In this document: positions 39,380 to 49,922 of the stretch, piece by piece | Numbering within the stretch: position 1 is the stretch's first letter | Layout of the letters: every line of letters starts with the position of its first letter | Source: Blepharisma stoltei | Lineage: Eukaryota; Ciliophora; Heterotrichea; Heterotrichida; Blepharismidae | Assembly: GCA_914767885.1 (NCBI GenBank) | Contig: CAJZBQ010000048.1 | Location: 372,001 to 436,000 of the forward strand | Reading direction: 5' to 3' | Length of the DNA: 64,000 nt | The notes under the pieces: model-generated | The model's database searches: none | What the model was told of the DNA's origin: nothing | The model's input: the letters and a program-made list of their open reading frames with translations, nothing else | Translations under genes and position numbers: made by a program

Positions 39380-42343
39380 TTAACTTTTCCATTTCATAGG
39401 AGATAAAGGCTCCTCTTCGTCACTTTCTTCTGCATATGCCTCCATTGGTTTTAATAAAGGTGATCTGTTGTCAAATTGCCCTGATAGTCTGTATGATTGT
39501 CTGTTGGAAAGAGTCCGTAAGTCACCGTATGAGTAATTTTTCTTGCATACGTTACTCCACCCTCTAAGCTGTTCCAGAATGTGTACAACTTCGCTTGCGT
39601 CGTTCACATAAAAGTCAGCTGTACTTGGCTTTCTGCCAACTGTGCATGTGAAAGATTTTAATTCTCTCTTGTTGGCTAGGAGGTGGCTGCCTTCTTTTTT
39701 GAGAATTTTGACAACTTTAAACATTTCTTCGTCAGCGATGTCGTCTCCCATGGCTAAAACAAAATCAGGGGGCCCTCTTCTTTCTTTTAGGTCTTGGAGG
39801 ATTTTATAGAGGGCTGTACCTTTTGTGGTGCCTTGCAGCTTTACTTCTACGTAGCCTAAGCCAGCTGAAACTTCGCATTCGTTCATGAAGGGCTTAAGCA
39901 GAATTTCTAAATGAGAAATCAGCTCTTTTGCTTGCCAAGAGCCAATGTCAGGATCCGTATCTCTATAAGAAAAAACTACAGAGCAGTCTTTGATTTCCAT
40001 AGTGGATCCTTCAGTTCTAGTCACGTAAGCCCCAATGATTTGCTTAGCAGTCTCTATCCAAGGTAGCTCGCCATTAAATGAACTATCCCACGTATTTGCA
40101 TAATTCCATTTAAGCACCGCTCCATACTCAGCAGCCATCCCTAAACCTTGCACAGGCGCAAACCAATTTTCTACCACCTTTCTCGATCTCCCAGTTACCA
40201 CAAACACAGTATTTCTCTCATCTTTGCACAAATCATTCAAACAGTTAACAATTTTTTCTGAAGGGCCCACACTTTTATCAATCTCCACCTGCCTCAAAAG
40301 ATTTGACAAGGTTCCTTCATTGTCAAAGAAAAACACACGGTTTTTGGTTTCCTTATAAGCTTTAAGCAAATAATCAGCTCGAAGCAAGCTGAATTTCTTT
40401 TTAAGTGCAATTAATTTTAATTTATCGCCCAGTCCATGTGTGACATATTGGAAATGCTTTGTGTCCTTTCTGGCTCTGATTAGGTCAGTTAAAAAATTGT
40501 CAGCCCATTTTGAGGTCGTATTACTGTTAATATAGTCGAGGTCTCTTTTGCGCTTTAGAACGTTTTGGCTGCTTGTTGGGGTGGTTATAAGGTAATGGAT
40601 TTCTCCTTCAAGTTGGACAATGTCAAATGGATTGACTCTTTTTAAGCTGCTCAATGCTCGGCTGACTCCTGTGAACTCAGAAATGATAATTTCGACAGGT
40701 CGCTCTTTGTTAATTGCGATTACTTCAAAAGGAATCAAAAATAATCCTTCTCTGTAGGAGCTGTTCACAATGCCAGCTGCTATTGACATATAAGCATATC
40801 TCATAGGTCTAGTAATAACTGACCCATCAATAAATTCAACTACGTTTAGCCCGATTTCACTATTAATTTCATCTTTTAGCCTTACAATTTCTGCTAAAAC
40901 TTCGTCTCTTTCTTTATCAGAGCTGTTTTTAGCTTCTATTAGCAACTGAACAAAAACAATTTTATTCTTATGATGTTGTAAATTTCGCATTGACAGCTTA
41001 AAAGCATTGAGTTTTAGCGCTATCCCTGAAAGCCTATGAAGTGGATCAATCCCTACCAGCACTTTTTTGCCGCTATATTGAGCTTTAAGTTCTTTTACAA
41101 GGTTGCCATATTCTTCAGTGTTAACGACATTTTCAATAATTCTTGGCTCAATCCCCAGATGTCCAATTCTAATCATAATATGCCTTCCATAGTAGTCTAG
41201 CATTAAATAACCCTTTGGAGAAAACTGGTGATCAATTCCAAGCAGCCTCTTGCAGGAGTCTAAAAAGTGTCGGGCATACTGAAACAGATGGAACCCTATC
41301 AAATCACAACAAAGCATCGCATGCAAAATCGCTTCTCTGTGAGGCAAAACTCTGAAAATTTCTGAGCTTGGGAAAGGGTTGTGCAGAAAGATGCCAATAT
41401 TTAGGATATCTCTGGTCCTTCTCGATACAAAGCTCGGGGTCAACAGGAGCTGGTAGTCATGAACCCATATAAGCTCATCTTTATATACCTTCATTATTTT
41501 GTCAGCAGCTAAAGAGTTCACTTTTCTATAAGCTTCCCATGACTCTTCTGAGTATTGAGGATTATTTTTTCTTGACGTCCCAATAATATTGCTGAAAAGT
41601 GGATAAAGAATTCCATTGCAGAATTGTGTATGCATTGCCATTGTATCTTCTGGGATAAACAGTGGCTCACATTTATATTTCGCTCTCAGCTCGTTCGCTA
41701 GCTCTTCTTGTTCTGCTTCATCTTCTACATATATATAAGGCCAGCCAATCCATATAAAATTAATGTTCTCCCTAATCGCAATTTCATATAAAACAGGAAG
41801 CCACAGTCCTCTGGCCTTGGTAAAGATCCATTTTTCTGAATTAGGCTTTTCTGCCTCATAGCTGGGGTTTCTTTCTACTATTATCGGCAAATTCATCGAC
41901 ACTATAATAAGAGAAGAAGAATCAGGGCTGAACCTTTGTCCTTCATCAATGGTGATAATTGGGTTTTCAAGGGTCCTTGCAAGGGTTATGCTTGGGTCTA
42001 TTTGGCACTGGATTTGTCGGGAAATGTGGGAGCCAGCCTCATCTCTGACAATCATATTGTAATCTTCAACTTCAAGTATACGATTTTCTTTGAGCTCTTC
42101 CCATTTACAGCTAAGCTGATTGCGGTAAACATATTTGTAATAGGTCGTGGTATTAGATTTCAGCAGGATAGGGACAGAAGTGGACCAAACTGGGTAGCGG
42201 TCTGGGTCTGTTTTCATTGCTATGCCTTTGAGAGGGTTTCAGGCACCGAGCTCTTCGGCTTCTCCAACTACAATTATGTCTTCGCCTGGCTGAGTGTTTG
42301 CCATGTATTCAAAAGTTACTCTTACATTTTGTGAGGAAGACAT
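39380..42343 (-). CDS. CBM20-trehalose-6-phosphate synthase/phosphatase fusion
   Basis: A 987-aa protein. Residues 1-100 form a starch-binding CBM20 (FEYMANTQPGEDIIVVG, then LGAWNPLKGIAM with Trp from TGA). The GT20 synthase domain (about 130-600) shows IWIGWP, DELIWVHDYQLLL, GIFLHNPFPSSEIFRVLP, GFHLFQYARHFL and SYREGLFLIPFE. The HAD phosphatase domain (about 690-930) has FFDNEGTL, VFVVTGRS, KLQGTTKG and MGDDIADEEMF. Motif I carries Glu where catalytic phosphatases have the second Asp (DxD). It should make trehalose-6-phosphate from UDP-glucose and glucose-6-phosphate; phosphatase activity is uncertain. The start at 42343 is required for the CBM20 and needs the recoded TGA. Confidence 0.93.
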
Positions 42344-42396
42344 TATACTAAATTATAATAATAAATGGAGTTAATAGTTATAAGGAATTCCCTATA

Positions 42397-42590
42397 AAGG
42401 CCGTATAAGGGCAGTTTTTGGAGATGGAAGCTCTCCAGTTGTTAGAACTAGCTCAAGTTGGCCAAGCCAGCTAGAGAGAGGCTCATTTACCAACTCTAAT
42501 TGATTCAACTAATCTGAGTTGGCCCAACCGCCTGGAGAGTTTCATTATCCAATACCAGTCTTACTGAAGCATTCTCGTGAATTCCCTATA
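42397..42590. mobile_element. Short insertion with 12-bp target-site duplication
   Basis: GAATTCCCTATA is repeated at 42385-42396 and 42579-42590 around 194 bp containing partly inverted CTCTCCAG...CTGGAGAG and CAAGTTGGCC/GAGTTGGCCC stretches. It lies 40 bp upstream of the trehalose gene start, between it and the PABP stop. Confidence 0.55.
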
Positions 42591-42928
42591 GATTGTTTAT
42601 AAAATCAGATTCAGTTATTTACTGAATTTACTGTTAATCACTTCTTCTTCTGTCTTTTTGTTATTGATGATTGCATTTTTGACTAAGCTTATTTTTAAAT
42701 AGTGGAATCAGTAATAGCTATATATGAATGATAATAACTTAAATATTTAAGGTAAATTATTTTTTAATGGATAAGCCATATCATTCTAATAGTAAATCTC
42801 ATTTTATAAGGCTGTTTTCTTATAGAAGGATCTAGTTTAATAATTCCCTATATAAATTATTTTGCACTTTTATTTATTGCAACGAATTAAAATAAAAAAA
42901 TAATTAAAGAACTAATCCAGTTTTTTAT

Positions 42929-45900
42929 TTATTTATTTGAAATTGATAGAAGCTTCAGTTGCTCCGGATTGCTTGCCCATGCAGCTCTTAAAACAGCAAT
43001 GGCTTCGTTAACTTTAACTCTCAACTCTAGTGGATTGCTAACTCCCCCATTTAATCGAAACAAAAAATCTGTACTTTAGCCTTTCTTTAAATTGGAATAA
43101 AGTTTTTCAATAGGAAAAATTTTATCGATAAAAATACTAATTAGTTATAACCTAATTAAACAGACAAAGTTTAAGTAGAATATTTTTTTTTAAGCAGTTT
43201 CACACTTTTAATTTATTATATGATGAATTATATAAAAAACATTTATTGATTATTATCATGCTGATTTATATTTATAGCTCATACCCCTTTATAGATTTCT
43301 TTATCGAGCAAAATGTACTGGATTATTGAACGAGCAAAACAGAGTCTCTCAAAGAGATGAGCTCAATCTCTATATAAGGAAGTGCTAGAAAGTGCCATGT
43401 CAAAAAATGGTGACAAGTATAAAAAAAAGTTGACAAATAAACGCGCCAATTTTTTTAAAAAAAATGAAACTAATATAAAGCTCATTTTTAATTAAAGATA
43501 TAAAATAAAATTTTTATATTTAAAAAAAAAAAATTTTTAAATTAAAAAGATATTTTAAAATATTTTTATATTTTTAAGAAAAAATAAAATTTAAATATTT
43601 TCTTGAAAAATTAAAAAATACATGACATGAGTCATTTACAACTTTGCAAGTAATCATCAGCCTTCAATGGGAACTTTGGCTTTTATAGCATCATTGATCG
43701 TTATTATACTGGTATATTTATAGGAAATTCTATCCATTCGCCTTGGCACAACTCGATTCACAATTTTTTGATTTTTGATAGTCTAAAGTACATGACATGA
43801 GTCATAACAACTTTTGAATGAACCATTAGCCTTCAATGGAAATTTTGGCTTTTATAGCATCATTGATCGTTATCATACTGGTGTATTTATAGGAAATTCT
43901 ATCCATTCGCCTTGACACAACTCGATTCACAAATTTTTGGTTTTCAATAGTATAAAGTGCATGACATGAGCCGTTAACAACTTTGCAAATAGCAATCAGC
44001 CTTCAATAGCAACTTTGGATTTTATGATAGCATTGATTATTATCATACTAGTATATTTATAGGAAATTCTATCCATTCGCCTTGACACAACTCGATTCAC
44101 AAAATTTTTATTTATAATAGTTTAAAGGAATAATGGCATGAGTCGTTAGCAACTTTGTAAAGAACAATCAGACTTCAATGGGAACTTTGGATTTTAGAGC
44201 ACCATTGATCATCATACTGGTATATTTATAGGAAATTCTATCCATTCGCCTTGGTACAACTCGATTCACAAATTTTTGATTTTCAATGTTCCAAAGTACA
44301 TGACATGAGTCTCTAAGAACCTTACAAATAGTCATCAGTCTTTAATGGGAACTTTGGTTTTTATAGCAGCATTGACCATTATAAAGCTCGCACATATGTA
44401 GGAAATTCTATCCATTCGCCTTGACACAACTCGATTCACAAATTTTTGGTTTTCAATAGTATAAAGTGCATGACATGAGCCGTTAACAACTTTGCAAATA
44501 GCCATCAGCCTTTAGTGAGAACTTTGGCTTTTATAGCATCATTGATCGTTATTATACTGGTATATTTATAAGAAATCCTATCCATTCGTCTTGGCACAAC
44601 TCGATTCACAATTTTTTAGTTATAATAGTTTAAAGGAATAATGGCATGAGTAGTTAGCAACTTTGTAAAGAACAATCACACCTTCAATAGGAACTTTGGA
44701 TTTTATTGCATCATTGATCGTTATTATACTGGTATATTTATAGGAAATTCTATCCATTCGCCTTGGCACAACTCGATTCACAAATTTTTGATTTTCAATG
44801 TTCCAAAGTACATGACATGAGTCATAACAACTTTTGAATGAACCATTAGCCTTCAATAGGAACTTTGGCTTTTATAGCATCATTGATCGTTATCATACTG
44901 GTGTATTTATAGGAAATTCTATCCATTCGCCTTGGCACAACTCGATTCACAATTTTTTGATTTTAATAGTTTAAAGGAATGATATGAGTCGTTAGCAACT
45001 TTATAAAGAACAATCAGACTTCAATGGGAACTTTGGATTTTATGACAGCATTGATCGTTATCATACTGGTGTATTTATAGGAAATTCTATCCATTCGCCT
45101 TGGCACAACTCGATTCACACTTTTAAATATTTAAATACATAAATAATAATCAAAAATATTAAATCAATTATAACTCATATATAGCATTTATTATTTATCT
45201 ATCTATTATCATTAGAAAAATATGATTAATTCATAAGACCTTTAAAATAAGCTTTTTAATTATTAATAAATCCTAGTCTAATTGTGTATCTTAAATTTTA
45301 AATTTAATAATAAACCATTTTTAAAATCGGCGCGTTTACTTGCCAACTTTTTTCACACTTGCCACCATTTTTTGACATGGCACTTTCTAACACTTTTTGA
45401 TATAGAGATTGAGCTCATCTCTTTGAGGATCTGTTTTGCTCGTTCAAGAATCCAGTACATTTTGCTCGATAAAGAAATCTATAAAGGGATATGAACTATA
45501 TTTAAAAAATTTTCTAACTCCCCCCCTCCGTGAGTGAACAAAAAAATTTTGTTCACTCACGGAGGGGGGGTTAATTTTTTTTTTTAAAAAAATTTATATA
45601 TAAATTTTATAAAAAATTTTTTTTTTCGAAATTTAAAAAAATCCTAATTTGCAAAAATTGGGAAGTAAATATTAATTTAATTTATAAAATTATGTTTTAA
45701 AACACAATTTGTTTAAAATTAAACAGAATTAGCTCTAGATTTTCATTATATTAATTATCACTTATATATCAAAATTTTTTTCCATTAAAAATTTTTGTAT
45801 TAAAAAAATTTTTGTTCACTCACGGAGGGTGGGTTTTTGGTCAAAAAATAGGGATTTTTCTAATGGTTTTGTTCACTCACGGAGGGGGGGGGAGTAAAGA

Positions 45901-47963
45901 AAAATTTTAATATAATTGTTTTTTAATACAAAGGTTAACCCCCTTTAAATTTGAACAGGATTTTTGTAAGAAAAGTGGAGTAAGTAGTGTAATAATTTCA
46001 TCATTTGTCATTTCCAGCAGCATACCAGTGATCTTCCCAGCAATGTTTTGGTTAGAAAACGTGATCACAATGTGGTACAAAGCTTCTCCTAAAATTTGTT
46101 TATGCTGGGACGGGTCAACCTTGGTGAGATCTGGAATTGGTGGTTTTGGCATTTGGACTTGCTGAGGAGGTTGAGGTAATGGCTGCATTGGTTGAATTTG
46201 ATGAATCATCGGCGGATGAGGCACCATATTATGAATTGGCCTTGGCGGCATTGGATAATTCATCTGTGGAGGTGGACCCATATGAGGCCCTGGAATTCCT
46301 CTTGCTCTTGGCATTTGGTTTTGCGGCACTTGAGGTCTGAAGAAGTTTCCTCTCCCCATTTGCATTCCTTGATGTGGTCCAAATGGCCACATGTATTTCA
46401 TTTGTTTCTTGATCTTGGACTGCAGAATTATTTTCTTTAATTCCTCTCTTGGCTTCCATTTAGCAACTATCAATTTATTGCCTTCAATTGTCTGAGTTTG
46501 GAGACCTCTTATTGCGTTATTCAAAGCCTGCTCAGTCTTAAAGCAAACAAAAGCAACTCCTCTTGATGTCATTTCTTTAGTAATTGATGATGGAACCCTG
46601 CTTCCAGAAGCATCATAAGTATAAGTGACAGACTGGTTAATTACATTTCCATTTGCGTCGTATTTTGGTGCTTCGAATTTGATGTTTTCTGACTTGCATA
46701 TTTTTACTGAAGTAATTTCTCCATACTGAGCACAAAGTTTTTCGAGTTTTTCTTCATCGATTCCTAGTGGAAGATTTCTAATATAAAGATTCACTCTCTT
46801 CCATAGCTCTACCTGCTTGGAGTATTTTTCTCTCAGAAGAGCCAGCCTATAAGTTTTTTTCATATGTGGGACGACATACCAGCTAAACCCATCCTCGTCA
46901 GAATTGTTTAAGCTTAGAGCAGCTTCTGCAGCTCTTTCGCTGCCAAAGCAAATAAACCCAAATGGCAACCCAGACTTACTCTCCACGGTGAACGAGCACA
47001 ACCGGAAAAATCAATAAGCTCGAGCAAAAGTTTTTATATCAAAATTTTTGATAAAAAATATTTTGATACATAGATAGTAATTATGAAAATGAAGTCCCTT
47101 GCTAATTCTATTCAATTTTAAATAGCTTGTATTATAAAACATTAATTTTATAATTCAAACTAATTTTTTCCTTTCCGATTTGTGCAAATCGATTTTTTTA
47201 ATTTCGAAAAAAATTAGTCGCAAAATTTTATGCTTAAAAGAAGGAGAAAGTTAGAAAACATAATGGCTACTGAAATAACGTCACCAAACTGTGAAAACTT
47301 GTTTAATAGGTCTCCTTCTGAGTAGCTTTGTGGGAATCCTCTCACATACAAGTTTTTATTCGTTGAGTTGTCAACTCTTTGGTTGACTGGCAAGAACTTT
47401 GATACCGAAATTAATTGTCCAAGCCACGTTGACCCATTCTTGCTTTGAATCGCTTGAGCAGCACTTTCCTTCTTATCAAACTGAATGAAGCCATATCTCA
47501 AAGGTCTGCCTTGGTCATCATACACAACTTTTGATGACACAATATTCCCAAATACTGAAAAATAATCCTTAAATTCTTTTGCAGAAACTGATTCTGGGAT
47601 GTTCTTGACAAAAATATTGGCATCTTGGAGCCTCTCTTGGGTGAATTTGACAACGCGAATATGTCGACCATTGATGACTTCGCCGTCAAGCTCGTTCTGC
47701 GCCTTTACAGCGGACTCAGGAGAAGTGAAGGAAACCAATGCATAATTCAGACTTGAAGGAACCTTGAAACTCCGGATTATGCGGATGTAGTTGATGCTGC
47801 CAAAGCGGATCAAGTGCTGGTAAAGTTGGGACTCGGTCACTTGGGTGTCTAGGTCTCCTACAAAAAGTTGAGGTTGTGGGGGTGGTTGAGTTATTGGTGG
47901 ATTCTTTAAACCTTGGCTTTCCATTTCTGCTTGTTTTGGCCTTAGGTTAATATTATCATCCAT
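42929..47963 (-). CDS. PABP: Poly(A)-binding protein, interrupted by two IESs
   Basis: A 605-aa protein from 47963-47254, 46978-45984 and 43041-42929 (1818 nt). RRM1 begins LFVGDLDTQVTESQLYQHL, RRM2 NIFVKNIPESVSAKEFKDY, RRM3 NLYVRGFPQSYSEGDLLNKF and RRM4 NLYIRNLPLGIDEEKLEKL. A Met/Pro/Gln-rich linker follows, then the MLLE domain: KQILGEALYHIV, AGKITGMLLEMTNDEIITLL and, after the 2.9-kb insert, SNPLELRVKVNEAIAVLRAA. The 275-bp IES lies in RRM3 between VAIMFS and KSGLPFGF. Binds mRNA poly(A) and, through MLLE, PAM2 partners in translation and decay. The length is close to the ~630 aa usual for the family. Confidence 0.93.
43275..45505. mobile_element. Foldback-type element with ~190-bp terminal inverted repeats
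   Basis: Arms of about 190 bp (43275-43470 and 45310-45505) are near-identical inverted copies, e.g. CCCTTTATAGATTTCTTTAT, TACTGGATT, GAGATGAGCTCAATCTCTAT, GCCATGTCAAAAAATGGTG and AACGCGCC. The centre is a tandem array. No transposase frame is present. TATTTA borders both outer edges and may be the duplication. Confidence 0.85.
43621..45118 (+). repeat. Nine tandem ~165-172 bp repeats
   Basis: Each unit runs from CATGACATGAGTCGTT through AACTTTGG(C/A)TTTTATAGCATC and GGAAATTCTATCCATTCGCC to CAACTCGATTCACAAATTTT. The block CTATCCATTCGCCTTG occurs nine times with few changes. Higher-order similarity is visible: units at 43791, 44813 share the variant TCATAACAACTTTTGAATG, suggesting unequal exchange or gene conversion. 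Confidence 0.9.
45518..45897 (+). mobile_element. Family A MITE inside the PABP IES
   Basis: 380 bp, flanked by TAA at 45515-45517 and 45895-45897; near-identical to the copy at 50509-50886. Confidence 0.9.
46979..47253 (-). mobile_element. Degenerate family A MITE / IES in PABP RRM3
   Basis: 275 bp flanked by TTA at 46976-46978 and 47251-47253. The hairpin and most G-tracts have decayed, but GTTCACCGTGGAGAG and the internal AATTTCGAAAAAAATTA block identify the family. Excision restores VAIMFS-KSGLPFGFICF. Confidence 0.88.
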
Positions 47964-48529
47964 TTACGCGCTTGATATGAAATCCCTGTTAAAAGGGTGT
48001 TGCAGATTGAGAATAAAAAGCTCGAGAATATTCTGACTCATCCCTTTATGAGCAGCAAACTCTCCAGAATTTTTTTACTATTATTAAATTAAGAAGGTGG
48101 AAGTAAATTAACTTAATTCTCTAAATTAATAAAAAAAACCCTTATTTTAAAAATATTTGAAGAAAAATCTAATTTAGCTTATGAAAACTATTTTTAATAA
48201 TGATTTTCAAAAAAAGCAAAGACCTCTTAATTATATGTTTATGGGAGTAAAAATAAAGGATGGACAGAAAACAAAATTATGAAAATTTATTGAGGATTGT
48301 GAGGGCTGAGGGAAACAATAGATTTTATCAGCGATTATATTTCTGTTTAATTTATGTAAAATAAAAATAAAGGTTTAATTTATTTTCTGAGAGCGATATA
48401 TATTTCATTGTGGAAATCAATTGATTTTATTTTTATATTACAAATTTGATAAAATCACATATTAATTGGCTTTGCTCTGCAAATTTCTATTCACAAGGAA
48501 AAAATTAAAAATACATTCATATTGCAAAT
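47964..48529. other. Intergenic, AT-rich
   Basis: 566 bp between the PABP start and the end of the phosphoesterase gene. No ORF, RNA or repeat recognised. Confidence 0.55.
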
Positions 48530-49822
48530 CTAGTTATAGCTATTTTTGCATATTTGCTTTGAAAGTAATGAGAGCTGGAATAGAATGCAAGTACTATTTC
48601 CAAGGTAAAAATACGTAAAATAACAAGGAGCAACTTTGAATCAGATAATAATTTAAATTTATTTGCGCTCATGCTCAATGCTCTAGTTTCATGAGATTAG
48701 TATCCTGAAGTTTAAAATAGGGAGAACTGCAATGTGGGCATACTCTGATCGAATCATCATGGCAGCAATACTAATGCATGGGCGGAGAACAGCAATTTCC
48801 ATGAAACTAGAGCATTGAGCATGAGCACAGGGAATAAATGCTTCATAAGAAATAAATACTTATCGGTTCTTAAATAGATTTAAATTATTAGTCTGCTTCA
48901 AAATCGCTCGTTGCTCCTTATAGTAGTTTTACCTTGGAAATAGGCCTTGCCCACTATTTCAAGCCTCATTGCTTTCAAAGCAAATATGCAAAAAAAGCTA
49001 TAGTGCTCATTTTGCAGTAGTTTTATTTCAACTATCTCCCAACGATTGTTATTCAATTTTATCTTGCCAAACACTGATGGGCCTGGGTTTACAACAGGAA
49101 CACCTTCTAGATCAAAAATCCCTTTCCCACAATGCTGATGACCATGAAAATTTACCAAAATTGTATCATGAAGTTCATTCAATAAATCAGCCAGTCCTTG
49201 GTTCCCTGATTCAATTCCATCATCGAAACACTTGGAGGTATTACTCCCTAAAGGTCCGAAATGAGTTAAAAGAATATATTGCCCTGGCATATGCAATTGG
49301 GGATGCAATACTCGTCTTACTACTCAGTTGCAAATCGTTCTTGTTTGATATGGTTTTCCATAATATCTTTCTTCATCTCCTACAAAACTTGGCGGCGCCC
49401 CTCCTAGTCCTGCAATAAATAGTCCAGGAACTATTTCATGCGCAACATCTCCTAATAAAATAAATTTTTTGCTACTTAGATACTCACAGAAATTGCCTGG
49501 AAATTCTCTCAAAGGGTTCATATGGAGAATAAAGCAATTATGATCATGATTTCCAGGTATCCAATAAATCGGCTTATCTAATTGCTCCAAAATTTCTAAC
49601 TGTCTTCATACAGATGGAAGATTATCATAACCTCTTGAAAAATCTCCAGCATGTAGGACAATGTCAGGCTTACTTTTTTCTACAATTGTTTCTAATTCTT
49701 CATATCCCTCATGGCTATCAGTAACTACCAGAAAATTCAACTCCATTTAATGTATAGCCCAAGAAAGCCGAATGAATTTCCATAGACCTAGGTGTAATAG
49801 CAATAAGTAATAAAATTTTCAT
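48530..49822 (-). CDS. Calcineurin-like metallophosphoesterase, interrupted by two IESs
   Basis: A 251-aa protein from 49822-49798, 49724-49003 and 48538-48530. Metal ligands: D-x-H in LIAITDSHEGY, GD in VLHAGDFSRG, GNHD in WIPGNHDHNC, H in LLTHFGPLG and GHxH in FHGHQHCGKG; the domain ends VVNPGPSVFGKI. TGA-Trp occurs in SVWRQLE and CNWVVRR. The 73-bp IES (49725-49797) separates MKILLLIAIT from DSHEGYEEL, so the first metal motif is only complete after excision. The 464-bp insert at the 3' end replaces the natural HYN-stop by a longer tail. The substrate is unknown. Fold is that of small bacterial/eukaryotic MPP phosphodiesterases. Confidence 0.85.
48539..49002. mobile_element. Palindromic MITE / IES at the phosphoesterase 3' end
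   Basis: 464 bp with TATA at 48535-48538 and 48999-49002. The arms are long inverted repeats (about 190 bp): GCTATTTTTGCATATTTGCT pairs with AGCAAATATGCAAAAAAAGC, and the inner arm CATGCTCAATGCTCTAGTTT pairs with its complement near 48800. Excision creates the codon order CAC-TAT-AAC-TAG. Confidence 0.8.
49725..49797. other. 73-bp IES at the phosphoesterase 5' end
   Basis: Flanked by GTAA at 49721-49724 and 49794-49797 (TA within). Removing it gives MKILLLIAITDSHEG, the expected start of this family. Without removal the frame from ATG 49822 stops after 35 codons. Confidence 0.82.
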
Positions 49823-49922
49823 TAATTAAATAATGAGTTCTAGCTAACTAATTATATGGTTTTATAAAGTAATAAATCTATAGAATTGTAGCAAGTTTTA
49901 TTAAAAATGAACTATATATAAA

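Larger units (their letters stand above)
43042..45983. mobile_element. 2.9-kb composite IES in the PABP MLLE domain
   Basis: Flanked by TAA at 43039-43041 and 45981-45983. Ends are CTCCCCCATTTAATCGAAAC on the left (family B-like) and AAAAGTGGAG on the right. Its removal joins IITLL to SNPLELRVKV in frame and supplies the natural C-terminus. It contains the foldback element 43275-45505 and the family A MITE 45518-45897. Confidence 0.88.

Noticed and set aside
43621-45118. Regular repeats could suggest a CRISPR array or centromeric satellite
   Set aside because: Units are ~170 bp and wholly repeated, with no short repeat/unique spacer pattern, and they sit inside inverted arms within a gene-splitting insert in a eukaryote.
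49746-49748. ATG 49746 as start of the phosphoesterase (MELNFLVVTDSHE)
   Set aside because: Removing the GTAA-flanked 73 bp gives MKILLLIAITDSHE, which fits the family better and keeps the frame.
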